From the NCBI GenBank assembly GCA_019022495.1, contig JAFEKR010000033.1, positions 310,001 to 374,000 of the forward strand: DNA of 64,000 nucleotides. Reading direction: 5' to 3'. Origin of the DNA: Epichloe hybrida (taxonomy: Eukaryota; Ascomycota; Sordariomycetes; Hypocreales; Clavicipitaceae). Under the pieces are notes generated by a model. The model had not been told where the DNA came from. It saw only the letters and a program-made list of their open reading frames with translations, and did no database searches. Below, piece after piece: positions 24,801 to 39,800 of the stretch (its first letter is position 1; every line of letters begins with the position of its first letter). The translations under genes were made by a program, and so were the position numbers.

Positions 24801-27800
24801 CGGTATTAAACGCCCTGTTGGCCTCCTTGAGCAAAACGGCCGTTGTCACATTGTCAACTTCAAAGGAATGCTCGTTGTGGTCATCAAACGTGTTCGGTGT
24901 GGTTGACGTGTAGTTCCAGAAGCTGAGCTCGTTCTGGATCTCGCTAGACAGCACCTTGTCAGGCAAGTACATCGGCGACTTGGCCTCTTGTGTCTGAAGA
25001 TTTTGCCAAACCTGAAAAGGTAGCCCTGGAAGGATGGTCCCTCCTACCGGGAAGCAAAGTACATCCATCCGTTGGCGGGCAGCTTCCTCCTCGCGTCCTT
25101 GATATACCTTGCAACGCTGATACGATTACTATCAATACTGCGCGACACATTTATTGGGCTCATTGTGGTAAACCAGCCAACTGTCCGGGATAAGTCAATC
25201 TGGTCGTTCCAGGGCTCACGACCATGACTCTCGTTGAAGATTGTAAGGCTGTCTCGTGATGGGAAGGTGCGGAAGAATGCATCCCACACTGCCGATAGTA
25301 ACAGGTCAACTGGCTCAGTGTTGAAGGCATTGTTTGCGTCTTTCAAGGCAAGTGACGTGGTTTTCTGATCAATCGTAAACGACTTGTTGATATGGTCATG
25401 TGTTGCATTCGGCGTCCCTGATTCGAAATTCCAGAAAGCCAAGTCATTGCTCACTCCCTGTGTGGATAAGACGTACTCGGGCTTGAACTTTGAAGTCTTG
25501 GCCTCCTGGTGCTGAAGGTTGTTCCAAATTTGAAAAGGCAGACTTTCCGTCAAGGTTCCACCGGTGAGAACAGTTTCAAGGTCATCCAAGATTATTCTCC
25601 ACGAGACGAGGTCAATGACCAAATGGTGCGCAATGAGTATGAGGTACTGCTTGCCCGAGGCAACTTCGCATAGATCAGCAGAAAAGACAAGACCACATTC
25701 GAAATCAAGACTCTGTTGACGCAAGGCTGCAAGAGCTTGTAATTTCTGCATAGATTCAAGTTTGAGAGACTCAAAGTTGTACACGGCCTTTGTGGGTTTC
25801 GGTATGCTTTGGGTCCAGACGCCGCTATCTTGCTGTTGAAACTGGACGCGGAGCATTGAGTGCTTCTCGACAACACTTGCAATAGCGGTACGAACTTTCT
25901 CCACAGGAACCTTTTGTTTGATTCGGATGTAAAACGATTGATTGCAATAATAGCCTGCCGTCTTGATAAGGTGACTGGGTGACTGGTCAAAGAACCATTG
26001 CTGGATTGGCGAAAGAGGGAATGGTCTGTCGAAGTCCTCAGTTTGAGGAAGAATCGAATTCGACACTGCAGAAGAGAGCCTAGCAACGTCTGCTAGGGAC
26101 TTTGCCTTAAGTAAGGTGGCAACGGAGAAGATGACATTCTCGGCACGGCACTGCGGGCTCAATCGCATGGCGGAGATGGAATCACCACCGTTGGCAACGA
26201 AGGAGCGCTCCATGTTAACTTGTGAAACCGGAACGTTTAAAACTCGACTACAAGAATCTCGGAGAACGCTCTCATTCTCTGTTTGCGGTTCCCGACAGAC
26301 AGAGCTGTTGTCGAGGACGGAGAGTCTCGCATACATCTCCTCATCCATGTCAGTGAGCCACCCTTCAACCAGCTTGCGATTCAGCTTGCCAGATGGATTG
26401 AGTGGGATCTCCTTGACTGCGATCCACCTGGTCGGGACCATGTAGGCAGGTAAAGAGCTCTCAAGGGTGCTCTTCATGGCTTCGACGTAGGTCTGGATAG
26501 TAGCAGTGAGGTCATCAGGTATAATGTCCATGCTGATGATCTGCGATGCCAGGGTTCTCGAATCTTCTACTGAACTCCAAGTGCTAGCGACGTCGGTATC
26601 AGACGATGCGGAGCTGGAAGTGCAGGTGGCAGGGTGTGCGTTCTGATCCAAAGCGATGCCGACATCATCGAGTCCCTGCTGGATGCTGTGGACACTAAAG
26701 ACGCTGACGAGCGTATTAGCCCACGGCCCAGACTTGGGAAGCAGACATGCTGATTGTTTTGTTGAATGGTGGCGCATAATGTGACTTTCTATATCGCCCA
26801 ACTCAACTCGTTGCCCATGAATCTTGATCTGGGCATCCTTGCGGCCGATATACGTTAGAGTTCCATCCTCATTATAGCAGACTAGGTCGCCGGTCTTGTA
26901 CAATCGCCCCTCACGGCCAGAATGTCCTGGAGCACCCCGTGTAAGCCAAGTCGGGTTCTTCACAAACACCGAAGCAGTCCTGTCGGGGTCTCCAAGATAT
27001 CCAGGTCCCACAAGCGGCCCCTCGAGCATCAACTCGCCTACACTTCCTACCGGCACTAGAGAGTCGCCAGTTGTTGTGTCCACGACCCATGTGTTGACAC
27101 CTCTGCCCCTGCCGATGTTTGCCCCATTGAAATTTTCGGGGTCAACGTCGCCGACGGTGGAGGTTGGGGTGCATTCGCAGGGACCGTATGAATTCTTGAC
27201 ATTGACCACCGAAGCCCATCTCTTGGCGTATTCCTCCTGTAGCCTCTCGCCGCCGAGAATCAGGGTGTCTAGTTTCTGGAGCGTGGACAGAGGCAGCACC
27301 ATGGCTGCAGAAGGCGTGAGCTCACTGTGCGTGATTCCAAAACGTTGAATAGATCCGGCAAGGTCATCGCGGCGCTCGGTTCCTGACGGAATGCACAAAC
27401 AAGCACCACAGTCAAAAGCGGCAAACATGTTTTGCCACGACGCGTCGAATGCACATGATGCAAAGTCATAGACTCTCGCATTGGCCGTGTTGTCGAAATT
27501 GTGAGCACTGTGTTGGTGCAGCAACGCGCTGCTGAAGTTGGAGTGCGTAATCCGTACGCCCTTTGGTGTGCCGGTACTGCCAGAGGTGAAGACAATGTAG
27601 AGCGTGTTGGAGGGTTGCACTTTCGGTAGAGAGTCGTTTTCGTCTGCTGGCTTGTCCAGCGACAGGAACAGCTTCTCGTCTATGACTACCACGGGTTTAC
27701 CTGCTGACAACTGAGTAGTCAGGTTCTCGTTTGCCAAAGACGACAGGATCAGCGCTGGTTTGACCTGCTGTACGATGCTGACAAGACGATCCTCTGGTAA

Positions 27801-30800
27801 GTTCGCCTCGATGGTCACACACGCCCCGCCAGCCTTCATGATGCCCAGAATTGCAATTGCAGTCCATCTGGATTTCTCAAAGCATAAAGGAACTATAACT
27901 TCGGGGCCAACTCCAAGATGCCTTAGGTGATGGGCCAAGCGCGAGGATAGATCATCGAGTTGTCCATAATTCCAGTTGCCATCCCACGCGCAAATGGCAG
28001 GAGCCTCGGGCTTTTTCCGACACATGGAGACGACAATTTCATGCACTGGCGTCTCCACTGTCTTGGGGACTGTAGCATTCCAGTCCCAGATGTCTTTCAG
28101 GTCGTCCATGCTGACCGTCTCAACATCTCGAAGACGTTTTGTCCCTTGTTCTTGATCGCATAGCAACCGCAGAATATGCTCCATCTGTCCAGCCAGCTTT
28201 CGAATTTGGTATTCACTGAGGATGCTGTTATCGAATTCGAATCTCATGCTCAGACCGTCGTGCGCCAGGTCGCATTCAATTGTAAGGGCATGTGTGTCAA
28301 ACTGGGCAATCTGGACATCCGCTTCGTCTTCACTGTCGTCTTGCCCCGTCCGCGAAAAGATCTGCGTGTCGAAATGCCCAGCCTCTCCGGCAGGATGTAT
28401 TAGCAACAGGGTCTGAAAGTTACAGGCTTGTTTAGCCTTGACGCCTGTCTGTCGAATTTTCTGCAAGCCCGTCTGCTCAAAAGCTGTCATATCCACAAGT
28501 TGCCTCTGAATTTGGTCGAGACAATTTTCAACAGTTTGCTCCCATTCAATGGCCACCCGAACAGGTACGGTTGCAAGCGTAGGACCGGTCATCTCGTCCA
28601 CACCATGCACAGCGGCCTGTCGACCACTCACAGTGACACCAAAAATCACATCGTCCGAATTCGTGTATCTAGCAGTCACGATGGACAATGCCGCGCGGAT
28701 CGCCGTTGACGCAGTAATATCAGTCTTGGGCCAAATCAGATTGTCAATGCTGTGGTTGATGCATGAGTTTGCAGTTGGCTGATATGTGGGTGATGGTAGC
28801 TGCGGAAAAACTGGCGCTTCGGAGCCCTCGAACTGCTTTTGCCAGAATTGCCTGGCCTGCTCGTCGCTGATGTTCATGATGTATTTGACGAAGCGCTGGA
28901 ATGGGGGAGCCTGCCGAAGAACCGCCTCGCCCTCGTACGCCAACTCTAACCGATTCATGATACGTGGCATAGACCATCCATCGTAGAGCGCGTGATGCAC
29001 AGTCCAAATAAAGACGAATCGCTGCTTGTGGTCAGGCACTTCGGTGACGGCGTATCGGACGAGGGGTTCGCCCATGCCCATGACCAGCTTCTCGTCTTTT
29101 TCTTGATACTCGCCCACATCCAAGCACTGCAACCAGCTTGGCTTCTCATCCAGAACAGTCTGTACCAGCCCTTGGCCCGGTAGGTCCACGATGCGGGTGC
29201 GCAAAATTGGAGTCATCTGCAGCACCTGTTCCCAAGCTCTCCGAAAACGAGTCACATCGGTCGCGCTCTGAAGGGGCAGAATGTACTGAGCGACATAATC
29301 GCCTGCTCTTTTAGCTGTCAGAGCAAGAAGGCCTTCCTGTAATGGTGTGCAGGGGAAAATATCTTCTATTTGACCGGCATCAACCTGGCAATACTTGGCA
29401 ACTTGGTCCCGCGCCTCCTGAGGATCGATGTCAGGCTTCAGCAGGGAGAGCGGCTGGATAGCTTCATAGTCGGCACTGGACACGTGACCAACGACGTGTG
29501 CCATATCGCTCAGTTTAGGGTGCTGGAAGATGTCGGTAACGGAAAGGGCAAGTCCGTCCTCGCGGGCGACGCCCACCAGCTTCATCGCTCCTATGGAGTC
29601 GCCTCCGATCCTCAAGAAACTATCGTTTGCACTGATGGATTCTGCTTTAACGTCAAGGACGGATGCCCAGAGGGTCTGTAGACGTTTTTCTGTGACGGTG
29701 CTTGGAGGTTTGTGCTCTCCACTGTGAGAGTTGAGCGCCATGACTTCATCAAACGTCAATCGCTGGCCGATTTGCCGCAAACGACGACGGTCTGTCTTTC
29801 CAGTCGCTGTCATGGGTACCTCTTCCAACGATATATACGCGGCTGGGATCATGTAGCCCGGGATCCGCGACGCGAGTCTCTCATTAAGGCCGGCTGTTAT
29901 CTTGCCCATCTTCTCGGGCAGTTGATCAGCAGCGAGTGCGATCTCGTCTCCAACATGAATAAATGCCACAAGTATAGACTTTCTGGACCCATGTGGATTG
30001 ATCACTTCGGCAAACACCTGAACCGGAGCATCAAACACGATATTGGTGCGAACGTGGTGCTCAACATCCCCTAACTCCAGTCTCTGCCCGTTGATCTTGA
30101 CTTGGGCATCCTTGCGGCCGATGAATGTCATGCTCCCATCAACATTGTACCGTACTAAATCTCCCGTCCTGTACAGTTTTGCTCTGCGGCCGACATAGCC
30201 CTGTGCCCCGCGAATGAGCCAGTCCGGATCCTTAATGAAGGCCGCGTTGGTTTTTGCAGCATCATTCAGGTAGCCGGCGCCGACAAGAGGTCCTTCAAGT
30301 AGAAGTTCGCCAACAACACCAATTGGCACAAGCTTGTTAGGGTTGGTGGGTTGCACAATCCAAGTGCACAACCCGAATCCTGGGCCTATACTAGCAGCAG
30401 ATGCGTCGGATTTGCCAACCTTTGCGAACGTTGCTTTGACACTGCACTCGGCAGGGCCGTAAGTATTTAACACGGTCGCAGTTTCAGCCCACTGCGCTGC
30501 AAGATTGGTCGTTAATGCCTCACCACTGAATAACAATTGTTCAAGCGTGGTAAGGTCGGCTGGACGCAGAGTGCTGGCAACCGATGGGGTTAAATCAGCA
30601 AAATTTGCCTTGAAGTCGTTCAGAGACTGGGTAATATTGTTGGACGTCTCGGCTTCTGACGGGACGCACAGGCAAGCTCCAGCAGTCATTGTATGCAAAA
30701 AGTTGGACCATGTAACATCAAAAGCGTACTTCACGAAATCATACACGCGCGAGGTGGGTTTGAATCCCAACGCCGCTTGTTGATAGCGAATAGCACTACT

Positions 30801-33800
30801 GAAGTTAGAGTGCGTGATAATAACGCCTTTAGGGACTCCAGTGCTTCCAGAAGCAAAGACAACATAAAGCACGTCAGACGGCTTGACGCTCGGTAGAGTC
30901 CCAGACGCCATGTCTAGTTTTTCGAGATGGCAATCGCTAAGAGGCACTGTAACACAGTCCGTGAGACGCTTTGCCATAACTTCATTTGCTGAAGATATGA
31001 GAACGACTCGAGCATCAACCTGCCGAATAATGCTACGGAGACGCTCCTCTGGCAGAGTGCTGTCTAGAGCCACCGATGCAGCGCCTGCTTTCATAACAGC
31101 TAGCATAGCCACGGGCATCCACTTTGATTTCTCAAAGCACAAAGGCACAATGAGGCCGGGTCGAACGCCCAGAGTAACCAGATGATGGGCGAACTTTGTG
31201 GCTATAGCATCCAACTCCGCGTAAGTAAAATTACCGTCCCAGGCGCAGACGGCGGGCGCACCAGGAGCTCTTTGGGCTACTTGAGCTATAGCATCGTGAA
31301 CTAGCTCATCAACAGCTTCAGGCACTATGTTGTTCCGCCTCCAAATGTCTTGTACGTCTTTCTCGCTAATTTGGTCCATAAGTGACAGCTGCTTTGATGA
31401 CTTGTTAACGACTGGAGAGAGATCCGCGCCAGTCAGAGAGGTGACAACCTTCTCTAGAAGCGAAACAACACTCTGTGCCTGGTCGTTAGACATGCACGCT
31501 AGTCGATAGTCTACTGTGAAGCAGACTGAAGCGTTAGTGTGTCTAATGCTAATTGTGATGTCATACTCGGTCGGGTCTTCCCAGTCGAGATCAGTAAACA
31601 CGAGGTGCTTTGTCTCCATGCCTTCACTCAAATTATCGTTATCCTTCTGGAAGGAAAGAATAGAGTTAAAGAGACTTTGACCAAACGACAGACCAAGCTC
31701 GTGCTGGACATCGGCGATTGAGCAGTGTTGAAAGTTCAAGTCCTCTAAGACTTGGGCGTGCACGTGGTCAATCAAGTCATTGCTGTCCCGTTCTTTAGAG
31801 ACATCGACATGACAAATCATGACATTAGCAAATGCACCAATAGCATCCATCATGCCCTCCATAGGAAAATCTCTTCCGGAGGCAAGGTATCCGAAGCAGA
31901 CAGAGTCGGACCCAGTGTAGGCCGACAGGGTGAGAGCCCAGGCACTTTGAAACAAGCTAGCAGGAGTGACCGAGTGAACCTCGCAGAATCGTTGAATCTG
32001 GTGCAGAGTTCTAATCTCAAGTTCCAAAGTAACCACTCCGGTATCGTGTCCATTAGTTGGCATCGTCTCAGCTAGGCGTGGGAAGTGGCAAGGCTCCACA
32101 GCAGACAGCTTGTCCTTCCAGTAGGCCATCTTTTCAGCTTTAGATATGACCGCGAGGGCTCGAGCAAATTCGTGGCTCGTGTCTCTGAGTTCCTCAATGT
32201 CAAGCTCCCCGGAATAGGCTTTGGCCCAGTCCTGCATAGTGATAGCCGTTGAAGCACCGTCAGAAATGGCGTGACTCATTTCGATCTTGCAGACAACGCG
32301 ATCATCGCCTGATATAGTACAAAGTACCAGTCGGTGAGCAGGCTTGGCTTGTGAGTAGTTGACCCGAGGCACGTTCTTCAGATTGAGAATCGCAGATTCG
32401 AAGGTATCGCTCTCCATGAGCACGACTTCGCCGAGGCATGCCTTGAGAACCACGGAGTTGAATGCAACCGACGAATCCACGCTTTGGATGAAAACGGTTC
32501 GTAATGAGGGATGCCGGGCGATAACGGCCTGCCATGCGTCAACTAGATTGTTGGTATCAATCTTGTGACCTTCCTGGGGGCGTATTTCCCAAGTTTGAGA
32601 AGTTTCGTAAGACCCTGTTCCCTTCATCCGACTGAGGAGAATACCATCGACCATGGGGGATGATGGATAGACAGCTTCAACTTGCGTGTTGTTAAGTTTT
32701 TCGATATGGTGCAGACTATTTCGGTGCAACTCATCAAGTACATTGTAATCAAGATTGAGGAACTCATAATCACAAAGAGTGCGTTCAGTCTGTTTGTTGC
32801 AGAGTTCAGAGCAGATGGATTGTAGCGAAGGATTGATTTGCGCGATCCATGCCTGGATCAAATCTTGATGGGACAGGTGCCTGTTCCAGGAAAAAGATAC
32901 TTTGGTCACTCCAGCTTCAATGACAACATTGATGTCAAATAGAACTGATGTCGGCAAGCATGGTCCAACTGCAGATACGCTGTCGTCGAAATTCACGACC
33001 TCAAAAAGAGAATCAGAACGCTCCAATTGTTGGAATTGGCCGTGATAGTTAAATTGCACTTCCATAGTGGAGGAATGAGAGGCAAAGGCTGCGATGCCTT
33101 GGTCATTCAGATGTCTCGACACCCAGTAGGCCCATCCATTAGAGGGCAGCTGCCTCCGAGCATCCTTGACCTGCCTCACGATGTGAGCAGCACGAATTCC
33201 CTCGCTACGAGAGACATGAATAGGGCTCAATGTCGTGAACCAGCCAACAGTGCGAGATAAATCAAGGTCTGAAGACCACGGTTCTCGGCCATGGCCTTCG
33301 TTGAAAATAGTAAGCCCCTCTCGCATGGGGAATACACGGAGAAAAGCGTCCCAGATGGAGGAAAGAATCAGATCCACAGGTTCAGTGTTATATGCAGTAT
33401 TGGCATCCTTGAGCAGTCGTGACGTTGTAGCCTTGTCCAGTTCGATATTCTTCTCAACGTGGTCACTGGTAGTGTTGGGGGTATTCTCTGTAAAGTTCCA
33501 GAACTTGTGGTTATTATGCACATTTTGGGTGGACAGCACCTTGTCTGGGGCAAATGCAGAAGATTGAGCCCGTTCAGTTTGTAGCATATTCCAGCGTTGG
33601 AAGGAGAGACCGTTGAGCAACTTCTTTCCAATAAGCACAGACTCAAGGTCATCTAGTATAATACGCCACGAAACAAGGTCAACGATCAAATGGTGCGCGA
33701 CAAGGATCAAATACTGATCCCTTGACGGCAGGGTGTATAGGTCTGCAGAAAATACCAACCCCCTCTCAATGTCTAAGCCCTGGTGTCTTTTGGACGCGTT

Positions 33801-36800
33801 GGCCTTGATTTCATCCATAGACAGAGCATCTGCGGACCCGAAACGGTAAACAGCATCAGCCAGCTTGGGGACCTTTTGCACCCAGCCGGATTCGGTTTTT
33901 CTGAATTGAGCTCGAAGCATGGAATGCCGTTCAACAATCTTGTGTATTGCTAATGAGGCATCTTCGTTCGAAATGCGGCGGTTGAGCTTCACGTAGAAAC
34001 CCTGATTGCAATAGCAATCCTTCCTAGCGATGGTTTCTGTAGAAGCTTGAGCAAAAAACCATTTTTGGATGGGTGACAAGCTAAAATCCTTGCCAGAATT
34101 CTCGCAGGGGTGCTCGACAGGATGGGTGGTAGAATCTGCCGCGATGGTAGAAGATTGCGCCACGTTTGAGAGCGATTTGCTTTTCAGCAGCATTCCTACC
34201 GAGAAGATGAGGTTGACGGCGCGGCAGTAGGAAGAGAGACGCATAGCGGAGATTGAGTCGCCACCATTGCTAACGAAGGAGGTTTGGAGATTGACCTCGG
34301 CAAGAGGGACGTTCAGGATAACGCTACAAGCGTCACAAAGTATACGCTCGGCGTCAGTCTTGGGCTTACGTGCTGCAGGTGCAGATCCCGCGTTGTTGAT
34401 TTTCGCAAGCACTTTCGGGTCCATCCGCAGTAGCCAGTCTTCGACTAAGCGACGGTTGAGCTTGCCGGAAGGGTTCAACGGGATGTTTTTGACGGTGACC
34501 CAGACTGTGGGAACCATGTACGATGGCAGAGCCTCGCCCAAGAGAGATTGTAACGCGTGAATATGGATTTGGGCTCTACTGCGATCCTCCGCGTCAACGA
34601 TCTCAATGAGAGCTTCATTGGAAGTCTGGCGAACGCCGCTCAGGCTGAATAGTCCCACAAGCTTCTTAGCACAGGGGCCAGATTGAGGGTATAGCGAAAC
34701 AGACTGTCGCGTGGTCGGGTGACGAGCCATATGGTTCTCAACTTCACCAAGCTCAACACGCTGACCATTGATCTTGATCTGCGCATCCTTTCGGCCAACG
34801 AATTCAAGGGTACCATCAGGGTTGTACCTCACGAGGTCACCGGTCTTATAAAGTCGGCCCTCGCGTCCAGACTTAGCCGCCATTCCCCGTAATAGCCACG
34901 GAGGGTTTTGAATAAAAGCTGCATTCGTCTTTGCTTCGTCGCCCAGATAGCCTTGGCCAACAAGAGGGCCTTCAAGAACAAGCTCACCGGTGGCGCCGAC
35001 CGGAACGAGAGCATCACAATTGATTGGGTCAACAATCCAAGTAAGCATACCGATACCACGTCCAATACTCGGTTCGCAATTAATCTGCGGATTGATAGTG
35101 GCAACGGTTGTCGTAGGTGTGCACTCGCAAGGTCCATAGCAGAGCTTAAGGTCGACGAGAGTTCCCCATCTCTCAGCCTGTTGAGAAGATAGTCTCTCGC
35201 CACCCAAGATCAATGTGCGCAGAGACTGAATGGTGCTTGATCGCAGGGCTGTGGCGGCAGATGGCGTGATATCAAGCATGGTGGGCTTGAATCGCTCGAT
35301 GGACCCAGCAAGGTCGTCTCTACGTTCTTCTTCCGAGGGTATGCACAAGCAAGCACCAACAGTAAACGTATGCATGAAGTTATTCCAGGCTGTATCGAAA
35401 GCATACGACGTAAAGTCGTATACTCGAGCATCGGGGGTGTATCCCTGAGCGTGCTGTTGGTGGTGCACGGCGCTGCACACATTTGCATGCGTTAATACTG
35501 CACCCTTTGGTGTGCCGGTGCTGCCTGACGTGAACATCAGATACGCCATGTTCCATGGCTGAACCAAGGGAAGCTTTTCCTGAGGTTCTCGATCGCGTAT
35601 TGTTTCCAAAAGGTCCCCGCTCACAGAAATAACTGGTGCATTGGTAAGTTTACTTGCCAACTTCGCGTTACGCGTTGAGGTTATCACCACAACAGGCTTA
35701 ATCTGGTCAATGATGGCTTGGAGACGATCGTGCGGCTGACGTGAGTCCATCATGACCGATGCGCCGCCTGCTTTCATAACAGCCAGCATTGTAACAGGAG
35801 TCCACCTTGACTTTTCAAAGTAGAGGGGCACAATAGTTTGAGTCCCTACACCGGCGTCCGCAAGATAGTGTGCCAAGCGCGTAGAAATGGCATCAAACTC
35901 CCGATAGGAAAAATCGCCGTCCCAGGCATTGACCGCCAAAGCATCAGGCTGCATTTGAGCAGTTGAAGAAATCATAGCGTGCAGGCAAGTGTTGAGAGCT
36001 TCCGGGCAGGTATCGTTCCATCTCCAAATATCCTGCATGTCTTGCTCACTGACCATTTCTATGCTGGACAGAGTCTTGCTGGCATTTTCTGGCATGCATA
36101 TTTGGCGGAGAGTGTGCTCGAGCTGGGTGGCCAGCCTTTTGACCTGTTGGACACCAAGAAGGTCGGAATCGTAGGCGACAAGAAGCCTCAGACCATGTCG
36201 TTCTAGAGTACACTCGATCGTCAGAGTGTGCGTGTCGTGCTCAGTCACGTTGGTGTCGTCCTCTCCATCCTCATCTCGTCCGCTGATAAACCACCGGCTA
36301 CTAGTCTCATGCTCCTCTCCATCCTCTGCGGGATGCACAACGAGCAACGTCTGGAAACCACACGCTCTTTCGGCCTCAGCACTAACGCGTCGAATGCGTT
36401 GCAAACCCGTCTGCTCAAACGCCGTCATTTCCACTGCTTGGGTCTGCACTTGACGCAGGAGATCTTCTAGAGTCATCTGAGTCCAGTCGAGAGCAACTCG
36501 CACGGGAATCGTGGCGATTGTGGGTCCAACAATTTGCTCGACGTCAGGTACGGCAGCCTGCCGTCCAGAGACAGTGACACCGAAAAGGGCATCCGGCTGG
36601 TCAGTATACTTCGCGGCCAGAAGGGACCATGCCGCCCGTACCATCATTGACGGCGTTATGTCAGTCTTTGGCCAGTGCAAGTCTGGGATACGATGCTTGA
36701 TGAAGGCGTTGGACATTGGCTGGTAAGTGTTTGAAGGCAGGCTCGGGAATATTTGAGCTTCAGAGCCTCGAAATTGCTTGTCCCAATACGTCTCGGCCAT

Positions 36801-39800
36801 ACTCTGATCAAGATCAATGACGTGCTTGATGAAGGTCTGTATGGGTGGCGAGGAGGGTAGAGCGCCGCCTTGATTCACATGATAGGCGGCTTCAAGTTTG
36901 TTTAGCATCAGAGAAATGGACCAGCCATCGTAAAGAGCATGATGGATGGTCCAGACGAAGAAGCGACCGCCGTTGGCCGGGTCTCGGATTACAGCGAATC
37001 GTACCATAGGCGTTCCTAGACCGGTATTGAGTCGTCTATCAGCTGTGTCGTAGTCTTCGAGGCTCATTGACTCGTCCTTGCATGACCATATCGTCGGCTC
37101 ATTAACGACAGCTTGAACCAAGCGAGCCTCGCCGAGATCGATGATTCGCGTTCGCAAGATGGGTGTCGAGGAAACCACAGCCTCCCAAGCGCTGATGAAC
37201 TGTTCAGAATCGACACTAGGCTGCAGAGGGTAGACGAATCGCGCAACATAGTCGCCAGGTCGCTTTGCGGTCAGGGCCAGCAAGCCTTCTTGCAGTGGCG
37301 TGCAGGGGAAGCCGTCGTCAATTTGCCTAGCATCAACATTGCATTTAGTTGCAATCTTTTGTTTGAGGCTCTCGAGGCTCGCCTCTCCTGGATTTAACAG
37401 GGCGAAGGGTTCATGTTGATGAGATCTGATCTCTTCCCTGGCGCTGACAGTCGGTTCCCCAACTGCGGTGGCTAGATCGCTCAGCAGTGGGTATTGAAAC
37501 ACTTGCGCGACGGAGAGAGTAATGTTCTCCTTGCGAGCTGCGGCAACAAGCCTCATGGCCGCAATGGAGTCACCCCCAATGCGCAGGAAGCTATCTTCTG
37601 CGCTGATATCATTGGCTGTAACACCGAGCACGCCCGCCCAGAGACCCTGTAAAGCCTTCTCTGTAGCGCTAGATGGTTGTCGTCGCTCAGATGATGAGGG
37701 TGATTTGGTTCCCATGAGGCTCTCAAAATCCAGCTGCTGTCCCATGGCGCGGAGCTTGCGGCGGTCAATCTTGCCGGTGGCAGTGACCGGGATATCTTTG
37801 AGGGGAATGTAAGCGGACGGGATCATGTACGCCGGTACCTGAGCAAGGAGCCTGTCCTGGAGGCCAGTTAAAATAGTTCCGAGTTCGTTCTTCATGGCAT
37901 CTTCCTCATCGCCAGGCCGGGAAGCAGTTGCAGTTGAGAATTGGATAAAGGCGACTAGCGTCACATTGCTACTTCCTCTTGGCGTCACAACCTCTGCAAC
38001 GACGTTCACATCTCTATGATATGGAATATTGGACGGGACGTGATGTTCAATGTCTCCCAGCTCAACACGCTGCCCACTTATCTTGATTTGCGAGTCCTTT
38101 CTTCCCAGGAAAAACAGACTTCCGTCCGCGTCATACCGTGCAAGATCGCCAGTCTTGTATAGGCGTCCGTGGCGACCGACATGGTGGGAAGTTCCCTGCA
38201 CAAGCCAGGCCGGATCGTTGAGGAAGGCAGCCGCCGTTTTCTCCTCGTCGCCCAGGTAGCCGGCCGCCACGAGCGGGCCTTCCAGCAGAAGCTCGCCAAC
38301 ACATCCCAGAGGAACGAGCTTGGAATGATCGGACGGCTTCACCAGCCATGTGCGCAGACCGCGGCCTGCACCGATGCCGATACGTTTGTTGGACGATCCA
38401 TCGACGACGACGCGTTGCGCGGTGCTGAATGTTGTACACTCTGTGGGGCCGTACAAGTTGGTCACGACGGTGTTTGTGTGCAAGCCGCCAACGTCGTCGG
38501 CTGAGAGAGGCTCGCCGATGAAGTGAATGCGGCGTAGGCCCCGAGTGTGCTGCAAGTCGAGTCCGCGGATGGTCGAGGGCGTGAAGATGGCTGTGTTGGC
38601 GCCGAGGCGAGCGATGGCCCCAAGCGGGTCGTTGCGTCGATCATGGTTGCTTGGAATACAGATGCAGCCCCCGGCAGAGAGGCCCTGAAGAAGATTGCAC
38701 CAGACCACATCGAACATGTACGAGGAGAAGTCGTAGACTCGCGTGTGCTTGGTGAACCCGAGCGTCTCGCGCTGATGCAGAATGGCGCTGGCTATGTTTG
38801 CGTGAGTGATGACGACGCCTTTGGGGGCGCCGGTGCTGCCAGATGTAAAGACGAGATAAAGCCTGTTGGAGGGGTCGACAGCTGGCAGCAGCCTGTTCGC
38901 CCTGTGCGCTGTTGTTGGCGCCGTTGTTGGCGCCGTTGTTGGCGCTGTTGGCGCTGTTGGCTCCGGCGGCGGCTGGCTGGCCAGGTGCTGTTCGCGTTCG
39001 CTGACCACCACAACCGCTGATCCCTGCGGAACCAGGCGGCGAGCAAGATCCTGATTGGCTACCGAAGTTAGTATCACAACCGGGCTTACCTGATGCACGA
39101 TGCTTCGGAGGCGATCCTCAGGCTGCGCGTAATCGACCGCGACAGACGCTGCACCAGCCTTCATCACGGCCATCATGGCCACCGGCATCCACTTCGATTT
39201 CTCAATGCATAACGGCACGATGACTTCGCCGCCGACTCCCAAATCCACGAGGCGGTGGGCCAGACGGTTCGAAAGCTCGTCAAGCTCGCCGTACGTCCAG
39301 TTGCCGTCCCACGCGCACACGGCTTGCGCCTCTGGCTGCCGCCTCGTCGTCGTCGCAATCAATTCATGCACGACACCATCGGCAGTCTCGGGTGCAGCGG
39401 AATTCCAACGCCACATCTGCTCAAGATCCTCATCACCAACCAACTCGACGTCTTCCACCTTTGTCTGATACGACTCGGCGTCGCATAGCCGCCGAACAAC
39501 ATGTTCGAACTGCCTCATAATGATGGCCACCTGCCCATCATCAAGCACGGCCGAGTCGAACCTGGTTGACACAACGACTCCGTCATCTTGTAGGTGGCAC
39601 TCCAGGGACAGCGAATACGTGCGGAATTCCGCCATTTGGTCTCCAACCTGAGACCACTGCTCGCCATGACTGTCGGGCACGAAAAGACCTTCGTAGGCGG
39701 CCTTCTCCTTCTCATCGGCAACCGGCTGGATGACAAGCAGTGTCTGGAAGTCGCAAGCTCTCTCGGCTTCGAGGCTGACTCGCCGGATCCGTTGTAGACC

